The position numbers and the translations under genes were made by a program. This document shows, piece after piece, positions 6,769 to 14,257 of a DNA stretch of 18,675 bases. Numbering within the stretch: the stretch's first letter is position 1; every line of letters begins with the position of its first letter. The stretch comes from Streptosporangiaceae bacterium (lineage in GTDB: Bacteria > Actinomycetota > Actinomycetes > Streptosporangiales > Streptosporangiaceae): the NCBI GenBank assembly GCA_025934635.1, contig JAICWX010000167.1:1-18675 (forward strand), given 5' to 3'. The notes under the pieces were generated by a model. That model did not search any database, was not told where the DNA came from, and worked only from the letters and a program-made list of their open reading frames with translations.

Positions 6769-9548
6769 GCGTCCTCACCGCATCCAGGGCCGGGCCGGCG
6801 GTGGGCCGCCGGGTGGGCACGGCGGCGGGCGGCGCGCTGGCGCTCGCGCTGCTGGCCTGCGGCTGCGTGTTCGCCGCGCTGGCCGGCCCGGCGCTCAGCC
6901 TGCACACCCGTACCCAGGCGCTGCAGCAGACGCTGGACGGCCTCCCCAACACGACCCGGACGGTCCAAGTCAGCGCCCCCTGGAGCGAATTCGTGGGGTC
7001 GCTGCCCGGGGCCCGGGCGCTGACCGATGACCAGCTGACCCAGGTGACCGGTCAGATCGGCCTGGGCCTGGCCCAGCAGCCGCTGCCGCTCACGGCCGGC
7101 CGGTGGACCTCCCTGACCACGAGAGGGCTGGTCGTCGCGTCCGGCGCGGGGCCCAAGGCCCAGGCCGAGGCGCCGCCCAAGCTGGAGGTCAGTTACCGCG
7201 CCCCGTTCGCCGGCTACGCGAAACTCGTGGCCGGCTCGCTCGCCAGCGGCGGCGCTCCGCCCGGCGCGGTCGCGGTGGCGGCCACCGTGGCGACGGCCGC
7301 GCGCTTCGGGATGCACCCGGGCAGCCGCCTGACGCTGGCCATCCCGGGCAGCGTGGTCACGATCTACGTCACCGCGATCGTCCGGATCCGGCAGCCCGGA
7401 TCGACCTTCTGGCAGCAGGACACGACCCCGGTCCGGCCGACGCTCACCCAGCTCAGTCCCACCAGCCCGCTGTACTGGCTCGGCGGGGTCATCGCCGACC
7501 CCGGCCAGCTCGGCGCGACCCAGCGGGTGTTCGGCGACAGCGGGCTCGAGCTGCAGTGGGAGTACCCGCTCGACCTCTCGGGCGTGAACGCGGACCAGGC
7601 CGGGGGGACGTACCAGGCGCTGAACCGCTCCACCACGGCCGCGCCCGCGCTGGCCGGCCCGCTGGCGGCGGGCGAGGGCGCGCTGTCGGTCACCTCGCCG
7701 CTGCTGCCGGACCTGGCGACGTTCCTCGGCACCCAGGCGGCCGTGGAAACCGTGCTCCTGCTGCTGTTCGTCAGCCTGATCGTGGTCGGCACGGCCGTGA
7801 TCCTGCTGGCCGGCCGGATGATCGTCGCGCGCCGCGAAGCCGAGCTGTCGTTGCTGCGCGCCCGGGGCGGATCCCTGGGCCAGGTGGCGGCCCGGGTCCT
7901 CGGCGGCACGGTGATCTCGGCCGGACCGGGCATCGCCGTCGGCGCGGTCCTGGCGATCGCGCTGGTTCCCGGCGGCGGCGCCGCCGCGGACGGCTGGCCG
8001 CTCGCCGTGATCGCGGCCGTCGCGGCGCTGGCCGGCCCCCCGCTGATCGCGGTGTGGCAGCATCGAAGGCCCGCCCCGGTCAGCAACCCGGCCCAGGTCA
8101 CCACGGCCGAGACCCGGCGGTCGAGGGGTCGGGCCCGGCCCTGGCGCCGCCTGGTGATCGAGGTCACCGCGATCGCCGCGGCGATCGCGGGCCTCATCGT
8201 GCTGCACGATCAGGGCGTGCCGCCGTCCGGTTCCGGGGACGCGGCGGCCGGGGCCAGCGCGGACCTGTACCTCACCGTGGTGCCGATCCTGGTCGCCGTC
8301 CCGGTCGTCATCGTCATGCTGCGGCTGTACCCGCTGGCCGTCCGCGGCCTGGCCGCGCTGTCCGCCCGCCGGGCGGGTGCCACCGGCTTCGTCGCGCTCT
8401 CCCGGGCGGCCAGGTCCCCGCTGACCGGGGCGCTGCCCGCGTTCGCGCTGGTACTCACGCTGAGCCTGGCCACCTTCGCCGGGATGGTCAGCCAGGGCAT
8501 CGCCCGCGGCGAGATCACGGCCTCCTGGCAGACGACCGGGGGCGACGTGCTGATCGCGGCCGGCCCGGACTCCCCGGCGATCACCCCGGCCGCGGTCAAG
8601 GCCGTCGCCGCGGTCCCCGGCGTGCGGCACGCCACCGAGGTGTGGACCAAGAGCTGGTTTACCTCCTTCGGCCGGCCCGTGACGGTGTCGGCCGTGGACC
8701 CGGCCAGCTACGCGGCCGTGGTCGCGGGCACGCCGTTCTCCCCCTTCCCGGCCCGGCTGATCGGGAATGCGGCCCCCGCGACGCCGCTCCCCGACGGGGC
8801 CGTCGTGCCGGTGCTGGCCTCGCCGGCCGCCGCCGCCGTCCTGGGCACGGCACCGGTCCAGCTCAACACGCTGGGCGCGGCGGGACCGTTCACGGTGCGG
8901 GTGGCGGGCATCCTGGACAGCACCCCGGCCGTCCCCGCGGGCGGGAGCTACGTGATCATGGCGCTGCGGACCCTGCCCGGGCTGGCCGGCGCGCCCGCCC
9001 CGAACGAGCTCCTGGTCACCGGCTCCGCGATCGGTCACGCCCGGCTGACCGCCGTGGCCAACCGCGCGATCCCCGGCAATATCACCACGTTCCGCACCCG
9101 GATCCTGGCCTCGCTGGACAGCACGCCGCTGCAGCACGGCGCCGGGCTCATCATCACGCTCACCATCGCGGCCGCCGCCGCGCTCGGCTTGCTCGTCGTG
9201 ATCCTCGGCCTGGCGCTCGGCTCGGCGGAGCGCGGGATGACCCTGGCCCGGCTCACCGTCATGGGCCACGAGCGCCCGGCCGGCCTGGTCATCGCCGAGG
9301 CCATGCCGGCCGTGCTCGCCGCGGTGGCGGCGGGGGTGGCCTGTGCGCTGGCGCTGCCCGTCGCGATCGGGTCGGCCATCGACCTGTCCGTGTTCACCGG
9401 CACCAGCACGCCGATCCAGTTCGAGCCGGATGCCCTCGCGCTCGGCCTGCCCGCCGCCGCCGTCGTGGTGCTCGCCCTGGTCGCGCTGGCCGTGGAGGCC
9501 AGGACGGTACGCCGCCGTGACATCTCCGGCATGCTGCGGTCAAACTAG
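6765..9548 (+). CDS. Large FtsX-like ABC permease, second of a pair
   Basis: A 927-residue membrane protein with the same overall plan as its upstream neighbour but clearly different sequence. A first helix lies at about 20-42, then an extracytoplasmic domain (about 45-320). The first FtsX core has helices near 329-351, 378-400 and 412-430, with REAELSLLRARGGSLGQVAAR between them. Further helices are near 463-480, 501-522 and 556-577, followed by a second extracytoplasmic domain (about 578-790). The last three helices are near 795-822, 842-868 and 892-912, and the protein ends in a basic tail (ARTVRRRD). The start ATG 6765 overlaps the previous stop by 4 nt, implying translational coupling and equal production, as expected of a heterodimeric permease. 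The upstream reading frame stays open from 4584, but that part is a shadow of the first permease. The substrate cannot be inferred from sequence. Confidence 0.85.
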   Translation: MSVLTASRAGPAVGRRVGTAAGGALALALLACGCVFAALAGPALSLHTRTQALQQTLDGLPNTTRTVQVSAPWSEFVGSLPGARALTDDQLTQVTGQIGLGLAQQPLPLTAGRWTSLTTRGLVVASGAGPKAQAEAPPKLEVSYRAPFAGYAKLVAGSLASGGAPPGAVAVAATVATAARFGMHPGSRLTLAIPGSVVTIYVTAIVRIRQPGSTFWQQDTTPVRPTLTQLSPTSPLYWLGGVIADPGQLGATQRVFGDSGLELQWEYPLDLSGVNADQAGGTYQALNRSTTAAPALAGPLAAGEGALSVTSPLLPDLATFLGTQAAVETVLLLLFVSLIVVGTAVILLAGRMIVARREAELSLLRARGGSLGQVAARVLGGTVISAGPGIAVGAVLAIALVPGGGAAADGWPLAVIAAVAALAGPPLIAVWQHRRPAPVSNPAQVTTAETRRSRGRARPWRRLVIEVTAIAAAIAGLIVLHDQGVPPSGSGDAAAGASADLYLTVVPILVAVPVVIVMLRLYPLAVRGLAALSARRAGATGFVALSRAARSPLTGALPAFALVLTLSLATFAGMVSQGIARGEITASWQTTGGDVLIAAGPDSPAITPAAVKAVAAVPGVRHATEVWTKSWFTSFGRPVTVSAVDPASYAAVVAGTPFSPFPARLIGNAAPATPLPDGAVVPVLASPAAAAVLGTAPVQLNTLGAAGPFTVRVAGILDSTPAVPAGGSYVIMALRTLPGLAGAPAPNELLVTGSAIGHARLTAVANRAIPGNITTFRTRILASLDSTPLQHGAGLIITLTIAAAAALGLLVVILGLALGSAERGMTLARLTVMGHERPAGLVIAEAMPAVLAAVAAGVACALALPVAIGSAIDLSVFTGTSTPIQFEPDALALGLPAAAVVVLALVALAVEARTVRRRDISGMLRSN

Positions 9549-9563
9549 GAAGGGAGGAGTTCT

Positions 9564-10532
9564 ATGGCCACCAGCATCGAGGACCTGGTTCCCGCGCGGC
9601 AGCGGGATTTCGGCGCGGGGTCGCTGATCGTGTGCGACCGGCTGGTCCGCATCTACATCGCGGCCGGGATCGAGGTCCAGGCCCTGCAGGGGCTCGACCT
9701 GCTGGTGAACGAGGGCGAGATCGTCGCGCTGGTGGGCGCGTCGGGGAGCGGCAAGTCCACCCTGATGAACATCCTGGCCGGGCTGGACACGCCCACCGCC
9801 GGCTCGGTCCGGGTAGCGGGCCAGGACCTGGCCGTGCTGAGCAAGCGGCAGCGGCTGGCCTACCGGCGCCGGGCGGTGGGCTTCGTCTGGCAGCAGACCT
9901 CGCGCAACCTGCTGCCCTACCTGACCGCGCAGCAGAACGTGGAGCTGCCGATGCGGCTGGCCGACGGCGGCCTGGCCGGCCCCCTGGCGCGGCAGAGCGC
10001 CGGCCGGCGCCGGAACCGGGCCGCCGAGCTGCTCGACCTGCTCGGCCTCGGCGACTGCCTGCACCGCCGCCCCGACCAGCTGTCCGGCGGCGAGCAGCAG
10101 CGCGCGGCCATCGCGGTGGCGCTGGTCAACGAGCCGAAGGTGCTCCTCGCCGACGAGCCCACCGGCGAGCTCGACACGGCCACCGCGGCCGAGGTGTTCG
10201 GCGCCCTGCAGCGGGCGAACTCCGAGCTCGGCGTGACCGTGCTGATCGTCACGCACGACCCGGCGGTGTCGTCGGTGGTGCGCCGGACCGTCGCCATCAG
10301 GGACGGCCGGACCAGTACCGAGATCCACCGGCACGCGGTCGCCGGGGACGACGGCGAGATGGCGCAGCACGCGGTGGAGTACGCCGTCCTCGACCGGGCC
10401 GGCCGCCTGCAGCTGCCCCGGGAGATGACCGAACCCCTGGGCATGCGCGACCTGGTCCGGCTGGAATCCGAGCCCGACCATATCGGCGTCTGGCCCGACC
10501 GCCGCGCTGCTGGATCCGGGGAGGATCAGTGA
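9564..10532 (+). CDS. ABC ATPase, MacB/LolD type, with C-terminal extension
   Basis: A 322-residue cytosolic ATP-binding subunit. Motifs are complete: Walker A GASGSGKST (58-66), Q-loop Q110/Q111, signature LSGGEQQR (173-180), Walker B with catalytic glutamate VLLADEPT (193-200, E198) and H-loop H231. The 'DEPTGELD' and 'GLDTPTAGSV' wording is typical of the MacB/LolD/FtsE group that drives FtsX-like permeases. The last 60 or so residues (about 262-322) run beyond the normal fold and contain VEYAVLDRAGRLQLPREM (271-288), and the N-terminal 20 residues are also extra; the tail may bind a partner or regulate turnover. It has a strong Shine-Dalgarno (AGGGAGGAG at 9551-9559) and starts 15 nt after the second permease. 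It overlaps the next ATPase gene by 4 nt (GTGA). It probably forms one half of an ATPase heterodimer. Confidence 0.93.
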   Translation: MATSIEDLVPARQRDFGAGSLIVCDRLVRIYIAAGIEVQALQGLDLLVNEGEIVALVGASGSGKSTLMNILAGLDTPTAGSVRVAGQDLAVLSKRQRLAYRRRAVGFVWQQTSRNLLPYLTAQQNVELPMRLADGGLAGPLARQSAGRRRNRAAELLDLLGLGDCLHRRPDQLSGGEQQRAAIAVALVNEPKVLLADEPTGELDTATAAEVFGALQRANSELGVTVLIVTHDPAVSSVVRRTVAIRDGRTSTEIHRHAVAGDDGEMAQHAVEYAVLDRAGRLQLPREMTEPLGMRDLVRLESEPDHIGVWPDRRAAGSGEDQ

Positions 10533-11221
10533 CCGCCGTCGTGGCCACGGACATGGTGGCCGCCGAAGAAGTGACGCGGACCTTCGGCAGCGGGCGGACC
10601 GCTTCGGCGGCGCTGCGCGGCGTCTCCTTCACCGTGCCGGCCGGCCAGCTGGTGGCGCTGCGCGGCCGGTCCGGTTCGGGCAAGACCACGCTGCTCAACA
10701 TCGTCGGCGGCCTCGACCGGCCGGACGGCGGCCGGGTGCGGGTCGCGGACCGGGACGTCACCGCGATGTCCGAGCACGAGCGGATGGAGCTGCGGCGGAA
10801 TTCGGTGGCGTTCATCTTCCAGTCGTTCGGCCTCATCCCGATCCTGTCGGCCGCCGAGAACGTCGGGGTCCCGCTGCGGATCGCCGGGATGGCGCCGAAG
10901 GAGCGGGAGGAGCGGGTCCGGCTCATGCTGGACATCGTCGGCCTGGGCGAGCACGCCCGGCAGCGCCCCGGTGAGCTGTCCGGCGGCCAGCAGCAGCGGG
11001 TGGCGATCGCCCGCGCGCTGGCCGGCCGCCCCCAGCTGCTGCTGGCCGACGAGCCCACCGGCCAGCTCGACTCCGAGACGGCCAAGCAGATCATGCGCCT
11101 GCTGCGCACCGTGGTCCAGTCCGAGAACGTGACCGCGCTGGTCGCCACCCACGACCCCAACCTCATCGGCATCGCCGACGACGTCCTGGAACTCGAGGAC
11201 GGCAAGATCAAGGCCAATTAG
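10529..11221 (+). CDS. ABC ATPase, MacB/LolD type, second of a pair
   Basis: A 230-residue ATP-binding subunit of standard length. Motifs are Walker A GRSGSGKTT (46-54), Q-loop FQSF with Q98, signature LSGGQQQR (150-157), Walker B LLLADEPT (170-177, E175) and H208. All catalytic residues are present, so both ATPases of the operon look active. The start is GTG 10529, overlapping the preceding stop as GTGA and preceded by GGGGAGG 4 nt away; an ATG at 10553 is a weaker alternative because it would remove the first strand of the fold. It is the last gene of the permease-permease-ATPase-ATPase operon. Together the four genes can build one heteromeric transporter, or two transporters sharing parts; the tight coupling favours one. 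Confidence 0.93.
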   Translation: MTAVVATDMVAAEEVTRTFGSGRTASAALRGVSFTVPAGQLVALRGRSGSGKTTLLNIVGGLDRPDGGRVRVADRDVTAMSEHERMELRRNSVAFIFQSFGLIPILSAAENVGVPLRIAGMAPKEREERVRLMLDIVGLGEHARQRPGELSGGQQQRVAIARALAGRPQLLLADEPTGQLDSETAKQIMRLLRTVVQSENVTALVATHDPNLIGIADDVLELEDGKIKAN

Positions 11222-11291
11222 CCCGAACGAGTTCCGTCCCCGCCCCAGCCCGCGCTGCGACCCCCGCTCCGCGCGCCGGCCCACCCGAGTC

Positions 11292-11333
11292 GGTGTGCCC
11301 CTGGGTACCGAAGAAGGTATCCGGGGGCACACC
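11292..11333. terminator. Strong hairpin downstream of the four-gene ABC operon
   Basis: GGTGTGCCCCTGGGTACC (11292-11309) pairs with GGTATCCGGGGGCACACC (11316-11333) across a GAAGAA loop. The stem is 18 positions with one mismatch and one G-T wobble on the plus-strand RNA. It starts 70 nt after the ATPase stop and lies between convergent operons, so it may end transcription in both directions. No T-run follows, which is common for actinobacterial terminators. Confidence 0.7.
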
Positions 11334-11336
11334 GGC

Positions 11337-11374
11337 TTCCCGGGTTCCTGCGACCTTCCTGGGTTCCTGCGACC
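11337..11374. repeat. Tandem 19-bp repeat, two copies
   Basis: Two head-to-tail copies of TTCC(C/T)GGGTTCCTGCGACC lie at 11337-11355 and 11356-11374, differing at one base. They sit between two hairpins in the gap separating the ABC operon from the aminotransferase operon. The function is unknown; the pair may simply be a recent slippage duplication. Confidence 0.8.
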
Positions 11375-11398
11375 GCGATGGCTGCCGCCGCATCGCGG
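11373..11398 (-). terminator. Hairpin after the aminotransferase operon
   Basis: CCGCGATG (11373-11380) and CATCGCGG (11391-11398) form a perfect 8-bp stem with a 10-nt loop, 6 nt beyond the stop codon of the minus-strand aminotransferase gene. Position and stem suit a terminator for that operon. There is no T-run. Confidence 0.5.
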
Positions 11399-11404
11399 GA
11401 GGCG

Positions 11405-12304
11405 TCAGGTGACGGGGGTGCCGGTGGTGGCGGTGAGCTCGGCGAACAGGGCGGTCAGGCGCTTGGTGACCGGGCCGGGAGTACCGTCGCCGATGGTGCG
11501 GCCGTCGACGCGCAACACCGGGACCAGGCCGCCCATGGTGCCGGTGACGAACGCCTCGTCGGCGGTGTAGAGCTGGGGCAGCGTGTAGTCGCCGGCCGTG
11601 CCCGGGATCCCGGCCGCGGCGGCCAGGTCGAGCACCGTGGCCCGGGTGATGCCCTCCGGGCAGGAGACCGTGGTCGGGGTGGCCAGCGTCCCGCCGGTCA
11701 CCCAGAACAGGTGGGTGGCGTTGGTCTCGGCGATGAAGCCGCGGGGGTCGAGCATCACCGCGTCGTCCGCGCCCGCCACGTTCGCCTCGATCTTGGCCAT
11801 GATCGACGGCAGCAGGTTGTTGTGGTGGATCTTCGGGTCGAGGCAGTCCGGCGCGGGGCGGCGCACGCTCGCCGTGACCAGCGTGATGCCGGCCGCGTCG
11901 TACACCGGGTCCTTGAACTCGGCCAGCACGATCAGCGTCGGCCCGGCCTGGTTGAGCCGGGTGTCCATGCCCGAGGTGATCTTGACCCCGCGGGTCAGGG
12001 TGAGCCGGATGTGCACGCCGTCGCGCATCCCGTTCGCGGCCAGCGTGCGCCGGATCTCGGTGGTGATCTCCTCGTCGGAGGGGATGCCCGCGAACGCCAG
12101 CGCCCGGGCCGAGGCACGCAGCCGGGCCAGGTGCTCGTCCAGCCGGAAGATCTTCCCGGCGTACAGCCGCAGCCCCTCCCAGACCGCGTCGCCGCCCTGG
12201 ACGGCCGAGTCGAACGGGCTCACCGCCGCCTGGTCGCGGTGGCTGAGCGTGCCGCCCACGCTGACGATGAGATCGCGGTTGCGTTCGTCAAAGCTTTGCA
12301 GCAT
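11405..12304 (-). CDS. Class IV PLP-dependent aminotransferase (BCAT-like)
   Basis: A 299-residue enzyme of aminotransferase class IV, the fold shared by branched-chain aminotransferases, D-amino acid aminotransferase and aminodeoxychorismate lyase. Landmarks are VQGGDAVWEGLRLYAGKIF (35-53), the likely PLP-binding lysine K158 in DPKIHHNNLL, the ETNATHLF cofactor/substrate segment (193-200), GITRATVLDLA (218-228) and the closing GTMGGLVPVLRVDGRTIGDG (255-274). HHNNLL and VQGGDAVWEG resemble the plant 'branched-chain aminotransferase-like' proteins more than IlvE. Those plant proteins, as I recall them, carry an N-terminal sulfotransferase-like domain, which here is the separate gene immediately upstream. 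The start ATG 12304 shares one base with that gene's stop (TGATG), and GAGG lies 5-6 nt upstream, so the two are coupled. Amino-acid specificity cannot be read from sequence. It is the last gene of a three-gene operon and is followed by a hairpin at 11373-11398. Confidence 0.88.
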   Translation of the reverse strand: MLQSFDERNRDLIVSVGGTLSHRDQAAVSPFDSAVQGGDAVWEGLRLYAGKIFRLDEHLARLRASARALAFAGIPSDEEITTEIRRTLAANGMRDGVHIRLTLTRGVKITSGMDTRLNQAGPTLIVLAEFKDPVYDAAGITLVTASVRRPAPDCLDPKIHHNNLLPSIMAKIEANVAGADDAVMLDPRGFIAETNATHLFWVTGGTLATPTTVSCPEGITRATVLDLAAAAGIPGTAGDYTLPQLYTADEAFVTGTMGGLVPVLRVDGRTIGDGTPGPVTKRLTALFAELTATTGTPVT

Positions 12305-13050
12305 CAGGACCTCACCAGGCGGTAGCGGTGCAGGCGGTCGAAGTAGGGCTGGCACTGGTCCGCCAGCGGCTCGAGGCGGGCGGGCAGCGGGGCGGCGGGC
12401 GGCTGGTGAGGGGTCTTGGGGACGAAGCCGGCGGAGGACCGGACGCTGTCGTACCAGTAGGGGGCCCACACCCCGTCGCTGTCCCGCGGGCCGGGCGGCC
12501 AGGCCAGCATGCGTGCGTCGAACGGCACGCCGAGCGCTTCGCACAGCGCGGCCAGCACGCCCGGGGGGTCGGCCAGCAGCGCGCGGGAATCGACGACCGG
12601 GCCGCCGAACGCCTCGAAGATCTCGGCCTGCTGCCGCAGGCCCAGATCGTCCAGCGTCGGCTCGGCCCGCACCCGGGCGTAGGAGGCGAGCAGCTCGCGC
12701 GGGTCCCTGATCAGGTGCGCGTGCCGGAACGGGGCCAACGCGGCCCGGTCCACCTCGGGCAGCAGGTGGTGGGTCATGTGCTTGGCGTAGCCGATCGCCG
12801 CACCCGCAGGCAGCGGGTCCGCGAGCCCGGCCAGCACTACCCGCCAGTCGGTGGGCTGGCTCGCGATCACCTCGGCCCGGCCCGGGTGGTCCAGGCCGGT
12901 GCGGTCCAGGTAGAAGGCGTACAGCGGCTCGTCGGCGACCACCGTGTCCGGCCGGTTCTCCCAGGACCGCATCAGCGCGGTGGACACGGTCCGCGGCCCC
13001 GACCACATCGCGATGCGGGTGGCGGGGGCCGCGGAATCCGCGTAACTCAC
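12304..13050 (-). CDS. Sulfotransferase-like P-loop protein
   Basis: A 248-residue soluble protein with the sulfotransferase fold signature. [15 protein letters not shown] (16-30) corresponds to the loop that binds the 5'-phosphosulfate of PAPS, and [15 protein letters not shown] (112-126) to the 3'-phosphate site with R115. DEPLYAFYL (40-48) and [18 protein letters not shown] (192-209) are characteristic of a subgroup found next to, or in plants fused to, class IV aminotransferases. True sulfotransferase activity has not been shown for this subgroup to my knowledge; it could bind another nucleotide. The start is GTG 13050, overlapping the upstream stop as GTGA; the conserved core starts at about residue 12, which agrees. 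Its stop overlaps the aminotransferase start by one base, so the two proteins are likely made together and may form a complex. Confidence 0.82.
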   Translation of the reverse strand: MSYADSAAPATRIAMWSGPRTVSTALMRSWENRPDTVVADEPLYAFYLDRTGLDHPGRAEVIASQPTDWRVVLAGLADPLPAGAAIGYAKHMTHHLLPEVDRAALAPFRHAHLIRDPRELLASYARVRAEPTLDDLGLRQQAEIFEAFGGPVVDSRALLADPPGVLAALCEALGVPFDARMLAWPPGPRDSDGVWAPYWYDSVRSSAGFVPKTPHQPPAAPLPARLEPLADQCQPYFDRLHRYRLVRS

Positions 13051-14132
13051 AGCGTGACGACGCTGCGCAGCACCTCGCCGCGGCCCATCTTGGCGAAGGC
13101 CTCTTCGATATCGCCCAGGCCGATCGTCTCCGAGACGAACTTGTCCAGCGGCAGCCGCCCCTGCAGGTGCAGGTCGACCAGCATCGGGAAGTCGCGGCTG
13201 GGCAGGCAGTCCCCGTACCAGGAGGACTTGAGCGCCCCGCCGCGGCCGAACACGTCGAGCAGCGGCAGTTCCAGCGTCATCTCCGGCGTCGGCACGCCGA
13301 CCAGGACGACGGTGCCGGCCAGGTCGCGGGCGTAGAAGGCCTGCTTGTAGGTCTCGGGCCGGCCGAGGGCCTCGATCACCACGTCCGCGCCGTTCCCGCC
13401 GGTCAGCTCCTGGATCCCGGCGACCGGGTCGGCGTTCCGCGAGTTGATCACGTGGGTGGCGCCGAAGCCCTTGGCCCACTCCAGCTTCCGGTCGTCCACG
13501 TCGACCGCGATGATGGGGTGCGCCCCGGCCAGGGAGGAGCCGGCGATGGCGCCGTCACCCACGCCGCCGCAGCCGATCACCGCGACGCTCTTGCCCCGGG
13601 TCACGCCGCCGGTGTTGATGGCCGCGCCGATGCCCGCCATCACGCCGCAGCCGAGCAGGCCGGCCGTGGCGGCCGGGATGGCCGGGTTGACCTTGGTGCA
13701 CTGCCCCGCCGCGACCAGGGTCTTCTCGATGAACGCGCCGATGCCCAGGGCCGGGGACAGCACCGTGCCGTCCTCGAGGGTCATCTTCTGGGTCGCGTTA
13801 TGGGTGTTGAAGCAGTACCACGGCTCGCCCCGGCGGCAGGCCCGGCAGTGGCCGCAGACCGCGCGCCAGTTGAGGATGACGAAGTCCCCGGGCGCCACGT
13901 CGGTCACGTCGGGCCCGACCGCGTCGACCACGCCGGCCGCCTCATGGCCGAGCAGGTAGGGGTAGTCGTTGCCGATGCCGCCCTCGCGGTAGTGGAAGTC
14001 GGTGTGGCACACCCCGCACGCCTGCACGGTAACGAGCGCCTCCCCCGGCCCGGGCTCGGGCACCAGGACCGTCGTCACCTCTACCGGCTCGCCCTTGGCG
14101 CGGGAGATCACGCCCTGAACGCTGATCGTCAC
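13047..14132 (-). CDS. S-(hydroxymethyl)mycothiol dehydrogenase
   Basis: A 361-residue zinc-dependent medium-chain dehydrogenase that matches the mycothiol-dependent formaldehyde dehydrogenase (EC 1.1.1.306) along its whole length. It oxidises the spontaneous formaldehyde-mycothiol adduct to S-formylmycothiol with NAD in the cytosol. Catalytic zinc ligands are C42 (ACGVCHTD), H63 (GHE) and C162. Structural zinc cysteines are C93, C96, C99 and C107. The NAD loop is GCGGVG (187-192). [52 protein letters not shown] and [14 protein letters not shown] are family hallmarks. The start is GTG 14132 with AAGGTGG 5 nt upstream. It is the first gene of a minus-strand operon and its stop overlaps the next start (GTGA). 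In many actinomycetes the partner gene downstream encodes a metallo-beta-lactamase-fold hydrolase; here that position is taken by the sulfotransferase/aminotransferase pair. The presence of this enzyme implies mycothiol. Confidence 0.92.
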   Translation of the reverse strand: MTISVQGVISRAKGEPVEVTTVLVPEPGPGEALVTVQACGVCHTDFHYREGGIGNDYPYLLGHEAAGVVDAVGPDVTDVAPGDFVILNWRAVCGHCRACRRGEPWYCFNTHNATQKMTLEDGTVLSPALGIGAFIEKTLVAAGQCTKVNPAIPAATAGLLGCGVMAGIGAAINTGGVTRGKSVAVIGCGGVGDGAIAGSSLAGAHPIIAVDVDDRKLEWAKGFGATHVINSRNADPVAGIQELTGGNGADVVIEALGRPETYKQAFYARDLAGTVVLVGVPTPEMTLELPLLDVFGRGGALKSSWYGDCLPSRDFPMLVDLHLQGRLPLDKFVSETIGLGDIEEAFAKMGRGEVLRSVVTL

Positions 14133-14162
14133 GTGTCCACCTTCTTCTTCTTACTAACGGGG

Positions 14163-14189
14163 GGCTCGGGGGGTCGTCCCCCCGGAGCC
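14163..14189 (-). terminator. G/C hairpin between glycosyltransferase and dehydrogenase genes
   Basis: GGCTC-GGGGGG (14163-14173) pairs with CCCCCC-GGAGCC (14178-14189) over a TCGT loop, with one bulged base. It lies about 70 nt past the glycosyltransferase stop and about 30 nt before the start of the dehydrogenase operon. It most likely separates the two minus-strand units. I see no clear promoter for the dehydrogenase operon in the rest of 14133-14257. Confidence 0.5.
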
Positions 14190-14257
14190 AGCCGAGCGTC
14201 GTCGCTGTACCAGGTCCCCATGATGCCTGCTGGCCGCGGGGGACGGAAGATCAGGGG

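Noticed and set aside
5913..9269. A 1118-codon open frame on the minus strand opposite the permeases
   Set aside because: It is extremely rich in Arg, Gly, Asp and Gln, has no recognisable domain, and lies exactly opposite two convincing permease genes. It is the expected antisense shadow in very GC-rich DNA.
7103..9520. An 805-codon plus-strand frame overlapping the second permease
   Set aside because: Arg/Gly/Pro-rich composition without membrane helices or motifs; the alternative frame of this region encodes a clear FtsX-like protein.
12307..13006. Extension of the aminotransferase frame upstream of 12304
   Set aside because: It runs antiframe through the sulfotransferase-like gene, has shadow composition, and the class IV fold starts at the ATG at 12304.
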